NCBI GenBank assembly: GCA_902559985.1
Contig: CACEJY010000003.1
Span: forward strand, 1-64,000
DNA from: an uncultured SAR116 cluster alpha proteobacterium
GTDB taxonomy: Bacteria; Pseudomonadota; Alphaproteobacteria; Puniceispirillales; Puniceispirillaceae
Direction of reading: 5' to 3'
DNA: 64,000 nucleotides
Positions 53,178 to 61,619 of the stretch are shown here, one piece after another; the stretch's first letter is position 1, and each line of letters opens with the position of its first letter. Position numbers and translations under genes: made by a program. A model generated the notes under the pieces. The model had not been told where the DNA came from. It did not search any database and was given only the letters and a program-made list of their open reading frames with translations.

Positions 53178-53651
53178 TTATCTGGCCGCCTCGCTATTCG
53201 CAAAATTAAGCTGTCGCCAAGCTTCATAAATCACGATCGATACAGCATTAGCAAGGTTTAGTGATCGGTTTCCTGCTACCATTGGCAAGCGTAATTTGTT
53301 TTGTTCGTCAATTTTACGGTGTACGGCTGGCGGTAAGCCTGATGTTTCTGACCCAAATAATAGAGCATCGCCAGGTTGGAATTTTATGTCAAAAACCGAA
53401 CTCTGACCCCTTGTGGTTAATGCAAATAGCCGTGGCTGATTAAGCCAGCTAAGGCATGACGCAAAATCTTCATGAATTTGAACTTCACTCAGTGCATGAT
53501 AGTCTAGCCCAGCACGTCGGCAAGATTTCTGATCCAGTTTGAAGCCAAGCGGCTTAATCAAATGCAGCCGATTGCCGCTGTTTGCAGAAAGTCGGATAAT
53601 GTTGCCGGTGTTCGGTGGAATTTGTGGGGCAAATAAAATAATTTCAAACAT
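53178..53651 (-). CDS. trmL: tRNA (cytidine(34)-2'-O)-methyltransferase
   Basis: 157 residues, the minimal SPOUT methyltransferase. 'MFEIILFAPQIPPNTGNIIR' at the start, 'LHLIKPLGFKLDQKSCRRAG', 'DALLFGSETSGLPPAVHRKI' and the knot segment 'LRLPMVAGNRSLNLANAVSI' are all diagnostic. It methylates the ribose of the wobble base in tRNA-Leu species. The start at 53651 is the natural family start. Confidence 0.96.
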   Translation of the reverse strand: MFEIILFAPQIPPNTGNIIRLSANSGNRLHLIKPLGFKLDQKSCRRAGLDYHALSEVQIHEDFASCLSWLNQPRLFALTTRGQSSVFDIKFQPGDALLFGSETSGLPPAVHRKIDEQNKLRLPMVAGNRSLNLANAVSIVIYEAWRQLNFANSEAAR

Positions 53652-53958
53652 GGGCCATAGATGCCTTTGTTACCTTATGTGAAAGGTAGCAATGAGGGAA
53701 TACAAAAGAAAAGTAAAATTAAACTTTTAATAGTATGGGTGGCGACCTGTAAAATACAGAAGTTCTTGCCTGTCAATATTTGGGAAGAAAATCAGAATGC
53801 GAGTGTTTACGTTTTGCGCCCAATGCCAAAATTTAAGAAACTCTGTCTGGCGAGAGCTAGAAATGAAAACCTAATATTAGCGAGCCTTGTCACAAAAGAG
53901 TATTTGGTGCGATGTTAGGAGCCTATAGAATTTGACTGCTGATTGCAGAGGGCCGAGC
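53652..53958. other. Intergenic region, about 307 bases
   Basis: This is AT-rich DNA between divergent trmL and the thiamine pyrophosphokinase gene. The 85-residue plus-strand ORF at 53661 has no recognisable pattern and no ribosome site, so I do not call it. A short stem (TACCTT/AAGGTA) lies near 53670, with no T-run. Confidence 0.4.
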
Positions 53959-54636
53959 ATGGACATCCAACAAAATGACCGCTTAAAATTTGATTTGCCA
54001 ACGGTGTTGTTTGGCGCATCACCCATTGGACCTTCGGTGCTTAAGGTTACGCAAAAATTTGAAAGTTGGCCAGTGCTCGCAGCAGATGGAGGAGTGAACG
54101 CCGCCATAAATGCTGGCCTATTGCCACAAATGGTAATAGGCGATATGGATTCTGTGACGGATTTGGATCAGCTGCCAGTTTCGGTTCGGCAAATCAGACT
54201 CTCTGGTCAAGATGATACAGACTTTGAAAAGTGCCTTCGGTTGATAAACGCCCCGCTAATTGTTGGGGTTGGGTTTCTGGATGGACGACTTGATCATTCG
54301 CTTGCTGTATTAGATGCGATGGCGCGCTTGGAACATGATCGACCAGTTTTGCTGGCCGGTTCCAACGATGTTGTTCTGCGGCTTCGAGGTAACATCCAGT
54401 TATTACTCAATCGGGGATGCAGAGTTTCGATTTGGCCGCTTGGGTACCAGCATTTTATTAGGTCTGAAGGTCTAGACTGGCCATTAGACAATTTAACTAT
54501 GCAGATGGGGCATCGCACTGGTACATCGAACCGTACAAATGCCGGAAAAATAGCGATTACTGCTGGCAAGGGTGATGGCTATGTGGTGATTGTTCCACTA
54601 GCAGCGTTTGATAAAGTTCTGGATGCGGTTCTTTAA
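53959..54636 (+). CDS. Thiamine pyrophosphokinase
   Basis: 225 residues from the ATG at 53959 (AGAGGG just upstream; the track TTG is rejected). It transfers pyrophosphate from ATP to thiamine, giving the coenzyme. TPK motifs: 'PVLAADGGVNAAINAGLLPQ', 'VIGDMDSVTDLDQLP' (metal Asp residues) and 'LSGQDDTDFEKCLRLI'. The C-terminal thiamine-binding jelly-roll part ends with 'RTGTSNRTNAGKIAITAGKG'. It is followed 70 bases later by bioY, so two vitamin genes are adjacent. Confidence 0.92.
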   Translation: MDIQQNDRLKFDLPTVLFGASPIGPSVLKVTQKFESWPVLAADGGVNAAINAGLLPQMVIGDMDSVTDLDQLPVSVRQIRLSGQDDTDFEKCLRLINAPLIVGVGFLDGRLDHSLAVLDAMARLEHDRPVLLAGSNDVVLRLRGNIQLLLNRGCRVSIWPLGYQHFIRSEGLDWPLDNLTMQMGHRTGTSNRTNAGKIAITAGKGDGYVVIVPLAAFDKVLDAVL

Positions 54637-54706
54637 GTGATCCACTTTACTTCCGCATTGCACTCGCTCTATACTTTAAAAAATGCTAACTTACTTGAGG
54701 CAAGCA

Positions 54707-55327
54707 ATGCTTGAAGTTCATAACTCACATGCGGCAAAAGTCCGCTTCCCAGTTTTAACCGAAGCACTGATCGCTGGTCCGCTATCATCAAAATCGATAT
54801 GGACGCCAGCCTTAAAGGCATTCCTTGTAGTCATTGGCAGCCTTTTATTGGCGACGTCAGCGCAATTCAAAATTCCCTTGTATCCGGTCCCCGTCACCGG
54901 ACAAACGCTAGTGGTGTTGCTGATCGGCATGGTTTATGGACCTCGGCTTGGTGGAGTGACAGTAGCTACTTATTTGCTGCAGGGGGTTATCGGTTTACCG
55001 GTTTTTGCTGGCGGCGCCTTCGGCGTTGCGACTTTGCTTGGCCCGACAGGTGGTTATCTGGGGGGATTTCTGATCGCAGCCGTTGTTGTGGGCGTTCTCG
55101 CGGAGCGTGGCATGGGCCGTGGCATTATGAGCACTATTATTGCTATGATGATTGGAAACGCGATTATTTATGTTACTGGGGCAAGCTGGCTCGCGAGCTT
55201 CATTGGTGCCGAAAAGGCATTGACGGCTGGTGTGCTTCCGTTTCTTTATGGTGATATTCTCAAGCTTGCAGTCGCGGCTGGTTTGATGCCTGTGGCTTGG
55301 CACCTGGTCAAGACTTTTCAAAAATAG
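54707..55327 (+). CDS. bioY: Biotin transporter substrate-binding component BioY
   Basis: 206 residues from the second ATG at 54707, which has GAGG 6 bases upstream; the track ATG at 54683 has no ribosome site. It is an S-component of an ECF vitamin transporter with about six helices. 'KIPLYPVPVTGQTLVVLLIG' and 'GAFGVATLLGPTGGYLGGFL' are the hallmark BioY motifs for biotin binding. No bioM or bioN energising genes are adjacent, so it may work alone or with a shared ECF module. The gap to the kinase gene is 70 bases. Confidence 0.94.
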   Translation: MLEVHNSHAAKVRFPVLTEALIAGPLSSKSIWTPALKAFLVVIGSLLLATSAQFKIPLYPVPVTGQTLVVLLIGMVYGPRLGGVTVATYLLQGVIGLPVFAGGAFGVATLLGPTGGYLGGFLIAAVVVGVLAERGMGRGIMSTIIAMMIGNAIIYVTGASWLASFIGAEKALTAGVLPFLYGDILKLAVAAGLMPVAWHLVKTFQK

Positions 55328-55401
55328 ATTTGTTAGAACACGCTGAGAAAACTCTGACGCGTAACGTTTTGCGTGCCCCATGTTAAATCGGACAGTTTTT
55401 T

Positions 55402-55695
55402 CTACAATAGCTTAACTACGTCATTGTCGTTGTCTGGTCGTAAATCAGGCCTTGATGAGCTGCTGAGGATATCATGTTCTCCCATCATATCCGCAACATC
55501 AAATACTTCTGCTTCACCAGAGGCGTCAATTATGTCAAGTAAGCGTTCTTCGGGTGACTCGCCCTCACGATGTAAAATCGTAACGGCAATAACTGCAGCA
55601 ATGCTGCTTGTTAGGATCGCATTTTCACTGGTTACAGGCCTCACAAAAGGAATGACGCGGCATTCCTGCCGTGGGTCATGATCGGGCATACGCAT
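55402..55695 (-). CDS. Small hypothetical protein, 97 residues
   Basis: The family is not recognised. An ACGGAGA ribosome site 7 bases before the ATG at 55695 supports translation. The N-terminus 'MRMPDHDPRQECRVIPFVRP' is polar, the middle ('ENAILTSSIAAVIAVTILH') is mildly hydrophobic and could be one weak helix, and the C-terminus is acidic ('EVFDVADMMGEHDILSS') ending in 'RPDNDNDVVKLL'. The region 55696-55897 next to it has no supported gene; the 82-residue plus ORF there looks spurious. Confidence 0.5.
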   Translation of the reverse strand: MRMPDHDPRQECRVIPFVRPVTSENAILTSSIAAVIAVTILHREGESPEERLLDIIDASGEAEVFDVADMMGEHDILSSSSRPDLRPDNDNDVVKLL

Positions 55696-55897
55696 AACAA
55701 ATCTCCGTTGGGGAAAGGATGTTTTTTGATTGTATGAAGGTCAAGCTTCGGTCTAGACGTCGATTACGCCGCAAATCAACAATTGGTTGTGACATTGCTT
55801 CTTTCATACAAGCTTTAGTGTGTCCTTATTTTTTCCCCGAAGAAAGTGAAAAAAGAAAAAAGTGTCTTAGCACAATTTTTTATTTTAATAAGCTCAC

Positions 55898-56272
55898 CTA
55901 TTTTTCTTCGTCAATTACGTTCCTTGCGGCGCGCATGCATTCAAGGGCCTGTGGTACACCGCAATAAATGCCAATCACGTGGATGATTGCGCGGAGTTCC
56001 TCGCGCGTCACACCGTTTTTGATTGCGCCTCGACAATGTAGTTCCCATTCTGTCATTTTGCCAAGCGCTCCAATCATGCTCAAGTTCATCATCGATCTGG
56101 TTTTTGCGTCAATTGCCTCGTCCCCCCAGCCAAACCCCCAGCACCATGCTGTCATGGCTTCCTGAAAAGGGCGAGAAAAATCATCTGCGCCATCAAGTGA
56201 TTTCTGAACATAGTCTGCGCCCAGAGTTGCTTTGCGCTTTTCAAGGCCAGTTTCAAACATATCTTTATCCAT
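55898..56272 (-). CDS. Carboxymuconolactone decarboxylase (AhpD-like) family protein
   Basis: 124 residues, all-helical. 'FETGLEKRKATLGADYVQKS' at the N-terminus and 'MMNLSMIGALGKMTEWELHC' followed by 'RGAIKNGVTREELRAIIHVI' match the PcaC-type CMD family. The conserved Glu-x-x-x-x-Cys-x-x-x-His peroxidase motif of AhpD is not intact: a Glu-x-x-Cys pattern lies in 'TEWELHCRGA'. So it is more like the decarboxylase branch (gamma-carboxymuconolactone to beta-ketoadipate enol-lactone). No other protocatechuate genes are adjacent. Confidence 0.87.
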   Translation of the reverse strand: MDKDMFETGLEKRKATLGADYVQKSLDGADDFSRPFQEAMTAWCWGFGWGDEAIDAKTRSMMNLSMIGALGKMTEWELHCRGAIKNGVTREELRAIIHVIGIYCGVPQALECMRAARNVIDEEK

Positions 56273-56773
56273 TGGGTTTCCAATCTTTTTTAGGTTAACA
56301 GTGCCAAATGACCTGTCTTTTAATTCGAGGTTTGTTGGACCAAAGGTGGCAATATTTCAAGACTGCGGACAGATGGTTGGTCAGTCAATAGTCATCTTTT
56401 CCCAAAAATGCTGTAAAATTTTCTAAAAATTATAGAATGATTACGCGGACAAATTGGGGTACCTAACAATAATAGTTACTGGATTACGACCGCTTTACTA
56501 AGGCGATCGTTTATATTGTCACCAGTCGCAACAAGCGTGAGCAGGATTGATATCACTTTTAGGAGGGTCAAATATTCTTTTTGCTATCAATTTTGACATC
56601 AAATTCTGTAAATCTCGGATTGTTGATTTTGGTTAAAGGTGTCAGTGAATTATTTGATGATTTTTGCACTGCAAATGGATAGTGTAGCGATGTCGCGCCT
56701 CCGATCGATATCGCTTACAATAAAACAGGGATGATGATCAGACGTTTCTGCCACAAAATATAGGGTCGAATAA
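56273..56773. other. Intergenic region, about 500 bases
   Basis: No credible ORF longer than 30 codons with a ribosome site is visible. This AT-rich stretch separates the divergent CMD gene and psd and must contain both promoters. An AGGAGGG at about 56561 is followed by no ATG at suitable distance. No repeat or strong hairpin was found. Confidence 0.4.
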
Positions 56774-57481
56774 ATGAATATTTTAAAAAGCTTCAAGGAT
56801 GAGGTGCTTGTGCCTATTCATCCAGCTGGTTGGCCTTTTATTTTCTTATTCATTTTAGTGTCTAGCGCGATTAGCTATTTCTGGACGTTATTTGTTTTGC
56901 CGGGTGTCCTTTTGTCTCTTTGGTGCGTGTATTTTTTTCGTAACCCAAAACGTACAACGCCAATCACTGATCATTTGGTAATTTCACCGGCTGATGGCCG
57001 TATTCTTTCGGCGGATGTGTTACCAGTACCCGAGGATCTTGATTTGCCATCTGGTGAATGGCGACGAATTTCAATTTTCATGAATGTTTTTGATGTCCAC
57101 GTGAATCGATCCCCAGTTGCAGGAAAAGTAGTTGCCACCACGTATCACAAGGGGACGTTTTTGAATGCGAGCCTTGATAAGGCATCTGAGAATAATGAAC
57201 GGCAGAATATGGTTGTTGAAATGGCAACTGGTCAGAAAATTGGTGTGGTTCAAATTGCTGGACTAGTAGCTCGTCGGATTTTGCTGGAAGCTGCGGTTGG
57301 TGATCACCTAAATGTTGGTCAACAATATGGCATCATCCGGTTTGGCAGCCGTGTTGATGTTTGGGTACCCGCGACGACACCTGTTAATGTTCTGGTTGGT
57401 CAAACTGCTATTGCTGGCGAGAGTATCCTTGCTGATTTGTCGGGGAAGATGGACGAAATTACAGATGGGATTTGCCGTTAA
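56774..57481 (+). CDS. psd: Phosphatidylserine decarboxylase
   Basis: 235 residues, the short alphaproteobacterial type. Two hydrophobic helices at residues 16-55 anchor it in the inner membrane. 'NPKRTTPITDHLVISPADGR' and 'ISIFMNVFDVHVNRSPVAGK' are family blocks. The self-cleavage site that yields the pyruvoyl group is Gly-Ser in 'YGIIRFGSRVDVWVP'. It converts phosphatidylserine to phosphatidylethanolamine. The stop overlaps the pssA start by one base (TAATG), so the two are translationally coupled. Confidence 0.95.
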   Translation: MNILKSFKDEVLVPIHPAGWPFIFLFILVSSAISYFWTLFVLPGVLLSLWCVYFFRNPKRTTPITDHLVISPADGRILSADVLPVPEDLDLPSGEWRRISIFMNVFDVHVNRSPVAGKVVATTYHKGTFLNASLDKASENNERQNMVVEMATGQKIGVVQIAGLVARRILLEAAVGDHLNVGQQYGIIRFGSRVDVWVPATTPVNVLVGQTAIAGESILADLSGKMDEITDGICR

Positions 57482-58248
57482 TGAATGAACGCCCACGTAA
57501 GAAACGCAACTTCCGGTCGGTATCGCTATATTGGTTGTTGCCGAACATTTTAACCATTTCGGGGTTCGTCTCTGGTCTGACAGCATTGCGTTTTGCTATG
57601 GATGGGAGATGGGCAGGGGTGATTGTGCTCATTAGTGTTGCTGCGGTATTTGATGCCCTTGATGGGCGCACAGCGCGAAGGTTTCAAACCTCGAGCGCCT
57701 TTGGAGCAGCTCTGGACAGTCTGTCTGATATGGTGGTTTTTGGTGTAGTGCCCGCGCTATGCCTTTATATCTGGGCTTTGCAGGGTGCGGGAACAATTGC
57801 CTGGTGGGCAACGTTATTTTATGCGGTTTCCATTGCCCTAAGACTTGCACGCTTTAACTCTGAACTCACGGATCCACCAGAATATGCAAAGAATTATTTT
57901 ACTGGTATCCCAGCGCCAGCATCAGGATTCCTCGTGCTATTGCCTATCGTGATTGATTTGCAATTCAAGTTCGGGATCGTGCAAGAGGCGAGATGGGTAT
58001 CAGCATGGTTAGTGCTGGTTGGTGCGGGAGCCGTCAGTTCTCTGCCTACTTTTGCTGGCAAAGGAATGAAATTACCAGTGTCATCAGTGTTGCCTGTCCT
58101 GGCTACTATTGGCTTGTTGGGAGCAGCAGTCGTCACGGAGCCATGGCTTGCTTACATGGCTGTGGTTTTGACTTATGTTCTCAGCTTACCCCTTTCCACC
58201 TTGCGGTTTATCCGTCAACGCCAGCACCACGAAAAAGACATCGGCTAA
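57481..58248 (+). CDS. pssA: CDP-diacylglycerol-serine O-phosphatidyltransferase
   Basis: 255 residues, starting with the ATG at 57481 within the psd stop; the track TTG is three codons earlier. The CDP-alcohol phosphotransferase motif D-x2-D-G-x2-A-R-x8-G-x3-D-x3-D is visible as 'DALDGRTARRFQTSSAFGAA' followed by LDSLSD. About eight transmembrane helices follow. It makes phosphatidylserine, the substrate of Psd, in the inner membrane. The order psd-pssA is standard in alphaproteobacteria. Confidence 0.95.
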   Translation: MNERPRKKRNFRSVSLYWLLPNILTISGFVSGLTALRFAMDGRWAGVIVLISVAAVFDALDGRTARRFQTSSAFGAALDSLSDMVVFGVVPALCLYIWALQGAGTIAWWATLFYAVSIALRLARFNSELTDPPEYAKNYFTGIPAPASGFLVLLPIVIDLQFKFGIVQEARWVSAWLVLVGAGAVSSLPTFAGKGMKLPVSSVLPVLATIGLLGAAVVTEPWLAYMAVVLTYVLSLPLSTLRFIRQRQHHEKDIG

Positions 58249-58274
58249 ATAAAACCTCTTTTGTTTGTTTGTGA

Positions 58275-59201
58275 CTAGCGGCCTTGTTGGTTGGCGATAC
58301 GCTCACGGTGAAATAGATAAATCCCGCAAACGACAATCATGCTAACACCAAGAACTGTGCTTTTGGCGGGCAAATCATTAAATACTAGGTAGCCCAGGAT
58401 AACCGATGAAATGATTTCTGTATATTGAAACGGTGCTAAAACGCTCGCTGGGGCGTTGTTTGCGGCCCAAACAATCAAGAGGTGTCCGATGGTGGCTACA
58501 AGCCCCATGTAGATAATCCATTCAATTTGTTGGGTGTTGGGCATGATGAAACTGGTTCCGGCAACTTCAAAAATCGGTCCAATAAGCATTATAGCCCCAA
58601 GAAACAACGTAGCGGTGAATCCAACGATGAACTGCATTTGATAAGGGTGTGCCTTTCCTGCTAATTGCCGTGTAATCGTTACATATCCTGCCATGGTTAA
58701 CGCGGAACCCAATGGAAAAAGAGCGGGAAGCCCAAAGATCACCAGGCTAGGCTGTAAAATGATAACAACACCAAGCAAACCAATGATAATGGCAATAATA
58801 CGGCGTCGGCGAATCTGTTCGCCAAGAAAAACTGCCGATAAGGCTGTGAGGATTAGTGGTTGAACAAAGTAAATAGAAATTGCCTCCGCCATTGGCAAAT
58901 GGCGAAGGGCGGCAAAAAAACAAACTGTTGCGATGGCCAGTAACACGCCGCGAGCAAACTGCATTCCCAGTGTGCCGTCAGGCACGTGCCATTGGCGAGT
59001 CCAAATGACCAAAGGGGCCATCAGCATGGTCTGCACAATAAATCGCATAAATGTCACTTCGACCGGATCAAGTGTTTGCCCAAGAAGTTTGGCAAAGACA
59101 TCAAGCACCGGAATCAAAAGCATAGCCGCACAAAGCTGGAGGATCCCGGTTGTCGATTTGGAACCAGAAGTGGGAGGGCTGGAAGCGTTGAACGTTATCA
59201 T
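58275..59201 (-). CDS. DMT-superfamily permease (two EamA domains)
   Basis: About 308 residues from the ATG at 59201 with GGGAA upstream; the track ORF adds 41 polar residues that look non-native. Ten hydrophobic helices form two EamA repeats: 'QLCAAMLLIPVLDVFAKLLG' starts the first, 'MAEAISIYFVQPLILTALSA' is the first-domain signature, and 'APFQYTEIISSVILGYLVF' the second. This is the drug/metabolite transporter family with unknown substrate. It is convergent with pssA (26-base gap). Confidence 0.9.
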   Translation of the reverse strand: MITFNASSPPTSGSKSTTGILQLCAAMLLIPVLDVFAKLLGQTLDPVEVTFMRFIVQTMLMAPLVIWTRQWHVPDGTLGMQFARGVLLAIATVCFFAALRHLPMAEAISIYFVQPLILTALSAVFLGEQIRRRRIIAIIIGLLGVVIILQPSLVIFGLPALFPLGSALTMAGYVTITRQLAGKAHPYQMQFIVGFTATLFLGAIMLIGPIFEVAGTSFIMPNTQQIEWIIYMGLVATIGHLLIVWAANNAPASVLAPFQYTEIISSVILGYLVFNDLPAKSTVLGVSMIVVCGIYLFHRERIANQQGR

Positions 59202-59401
59202 GCGCAAACAGTTCCCGCAATCTGGACCGAGGTCAACCGAATTCGGCGAGCGAAATGCCAAGTTGTACAAAATCACGTTTAACTCTGGTTTGCTGCTCTT
59301 ATCTGGCCTATCGTTTGGATGCATTCAAATAAATTGGACAAATAGGCAGTTTATGGCGGTCGGACTAATTGATTAATATTTTAAAAATGCTTTCCAAATG
59401 A

Positions 59402-59756
59402 CCGTATGAGCGGCCGATTATTTTTGGGGTAGTTTTATGGTCACAGGATCATCCGGATTAGGACCAGCGATATCAACGCACGGTGGAGTGAGGCCGCACA
59501 ATTTAGATTACAATTTTTTATTGCACAGTAAAATGCACTCAGGGGGCAGGGGTTATCGACCGGCTTGAGTTTGGTCATGGACTTTTGCGGTACGAGGAGT
59601 CTGGCGAAGATCACGAACATCTTTTTGATTTGGAAATTGGCAAGGTGACCAGGTTTTGTCAGCTGGAACTTAAGACGCTAAAAGAGCAGATTGCGCGTGA
59701 TATGGATTACAAACCGGCTGATCGACGGTTGGGATCAGTTGGCCTTAAACTGAAAT
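59402..59756 (+). pseudogene. Decayed Fur-family regulator gene
   Basis: Reading one frame through stops gives a clear Fur/Mur-like sequence. 'VVLWSQDHPD' is followed by a TAG at 59459, then 'DQRYQRTVE', a TGA at 59489, 'GRTI', a TAG at 59504, then 'ITIFYCTVK', 'GAGVIDRLEFGHGLLRYEES', 'GEDHEHLFDLEIGKVTRF' and 'DMDYKPADRRLGSVGLKLK'. These match, in order, the HPDxxxLY region, the recognition helix (xTVYRTVK), the strand-turn G-x-x-x-R-x-x-F-G-x-G, the HHDHL metal segment and the C-terminal HRLELYGV. Three stops in about 100 codons plus a missing N-terminus show it is dead. The track lists only the last part (59585..59905). Confidence 0.8.
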
Positions 59757-59979
59757 CCTGTCCGCTTTTGACAAAATCTATTCGGCATAAAACTGCGGCT
59801 CATCGGCGTTTGGTGACTTTTTGCATATTTGGCAGTTTTGGTGTTTGTTCGGCGCAAAAAGAACCCCGTCGCTTTATAAGCTGTGAAAATGTTACTATTA
59901 GGTAAAATTCGAGATAAGCGGCATCCACAATATTTGTTTTTTAAGTTCGTAGAAGGTTACCAATATTAAGGGTGTTGTG

Positions 59980-61158
59980 ATGGAAACGAAAAGAAACACC
60001 GGCAATGTGATTAGGCTGTCGGTGGCACAGGCATTGTCAATGACAACAATGAATGTGAACATAATTAACACAGCGCTTGTGGGTAGTCTGTTGTCGCCGG
60101 TACCATGGCTCGCAACACTCGGCCTGTCATTGCAATTTGTAACCTCAATGCTAACAACTTTACCAGCGTCACTTTTGATGGTTAAGTTTGGCCGCAGGCC
60201 AATATTCATGGCTGGAGTGTTGGTTGCAGCGGGGGCAACTTTTACCCAAGGCATTGCAATTTTACTTATGAATTTTACGCTATTTTGTGTGGCATCGATG
60301 TGTCTTGGCATTGCACAAGGCTGCGCTGGCTTCTACCGTTATGCAGCGGCAGACAGTGCGGAGGACTCACAAAAATCGCGAGCGATATCCTATGTGCTTG
60401 CCGGAGGGTTGCTGGCGGCTTTTTTGGGTCCTGAAATTGCCCGCAATACTGTTGGGCTCGTGCCCGGACACTTATATGCGGGGTGTTTTTTCAGTATAGC
60501 CTTGGTGCAGATCTTTTCACTCGTAACCCTCAGCGGGATAGATATTCCAAAACCTAATCGCACCAAGGCGGGAGGGCGGCCGATCAACGTGTTTTTTAAA
60601 ATGCCAACCTTTGTTGTTGGTACAATTAGTGCTGCGATTGGATATGCACTAATGAGTTATATGATGACAGCGACCCCATTACAAATTGTGAATATAGCTA
60701 AGCTAGGCACGTCGGCAAATGCTACAGTCATCCAGTGGCATGTTGTTGCGATGTTTGCCCCAGCTTTTTTTACCGGAAATTTGATTGCACGATATGGCGC
60801 ACAGGTCATTTTGGCATTTGGCATTTTAACTTATTTCTTGGCGATTGGCTGTGCACTGGCTGGTAACACGTTTTGGTGGTATTTCGCTTCATTGGCGTTG
60901 ATGGGGCTTGGATGGAATTTTTTGTTTATTGGAGGCAGTTCTCTTATAGTCAGCGTTGCGCAGCCGGAAGAACGCGGTCGCGTTCAGGGCATTGCTGATC
61001 TGATGACCACTGCAACGGTTGCAGTTGCATCGCTGACGGCAGGGGTGTTGCACAGCCAGTTTGGTTGGAAAGTGATGGTATTGTCTGCATTGGGACCGGC
61101 GGTAATCATTGCGGCGTCAATTTTGTGGCTGGCGATCTCGCGTTCTACTAAAGGATAA
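59980..61158 (+). CDS. MFS transporter
   Basis: 392 residues from the ATG at 59980 (AAGGGTG upstream; the track counts a GTG one codon earlier). Twelve helices are evident. The intracellular loop motif after helix 2 is 'LMVKFGRRPIFMAGVLVAAG', the G-x-x-x-D/G-R-x-x-R/K signature of the major facilitator superfamily. 'FYRYAAADSAEDSQKSRAIS' follows helix 4, and 'AQPEERGRVQGIADLMTTA' is in the second half. It resembles YnfM/Bcr-like exporters, but the substrate is unknown. It stands alone downstream of the Fur remnant. Confidence 0.9.
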   Translation: METKRNTGNVIRLSVAQALSMTTMNVNIINTALVGSLLSPVPWLATLGLSLQFVTSMLTTLPASLLMVKFGRRPIFMAGVLVAAGATFTQGIAILLMNFTLFCVASMCLGIAQGCAGFYRYAAADSAEDSQKSRAISYVLAGGLLAAFLGPEIARNTVGLVPGHLYAGCFFSIALVQIFSLVTLSGIDIPKPNRTKAGGRPINVFFKMPTFVVGTISAAIGYALMSYMMTATPLQIVNIAKLGTSANATVIQWHVVAMFAPAFFTGNLIARYGAQVILAFGILTYFLAIGCALAGNTFWWYFASLALMGLGWNFLFIGGSSLIVSVAQPEERGRVQGIADLMTTATVAVASLTAGVLHSQFGWKVMVLSALGPAVIIAASILWLAISRSTKG

Positions 61159-61619
61159 TATTTACCGAGGTTCATGCGCGTTTGAGCATATGGGCTGATG
61201 ATAACAATAGCGTCGCCTGTGCTGATTGATCCACTTTGATGGTTATTGAAGCCCTTCATTCTGCCAATCTTTGTCTTGTTTTGAAACGTCATGCTGCAAT
61301 GCAGCATTAATATACTTCCCATTTCACTATATACGAAATGGCAATAATTGATGTTTGAATAATATTTTACTTTGAAAAAAAGGAAAAAGTGGCCGTGAGC
61401 GTACTCACGACCGAGTCCAGGGAGGAAACACGCAAACAATAGTTTGGTGCATTGCAATATATGGAAGCAATCGCATTTTAAGTCAACCCCACTGACCATT
61501 TTATCATTAAAAAAGATTACTGTTATCCGCCCAAACTATTTGTTGCGGGTTTCATGTAGTTTTTTAGAAATGGTGAGGATCTAAAACTAAAGACAACATT
61601 ATGACTCAGCAAAAGTTCA
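61159..61619. other. Intergenic region, 461 bases, with one terminator candidate
   Basis: It separates the convergent MFS and gluQ genes. The 171-residue minus-strand track ORF here (60984..61499) overlaps the MFS end and shows no family pattern. A perfect stem-loop is described separately. GGGAGGAAAC at about 61421 resembles a ribosome site, but no ORF of useful length follows it. Confidence 0.45.
61375..61411 (-). terminator. Candidate rho-independent terminator downstream of gluQ
   Basis: On the minus strand CGTGAG pairs with CTCACG around the loop TACG (61394-61409), extended by one wobble and one G-C pair. GCCAC and then a T-rich run TTTTTCCTTTTTTT follow. This gives an 8-bp stem and a U-tract in the direction of gluQ transcription, about 210 bases beyond its stop codon. 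Confidence 0.5.

Noticed and set aside
55719-55967. 82-residue plus-strand ORF
   Set aside because: Its composition is low-complexity and it overlaps the CMD gene end, with no recognisable pattern.
60984-61499. 171-residue minus-strand ORF
   Set aside because: It overlaps the MFS gene, has no family pattern and no ribosome site, and is probably a shadow.
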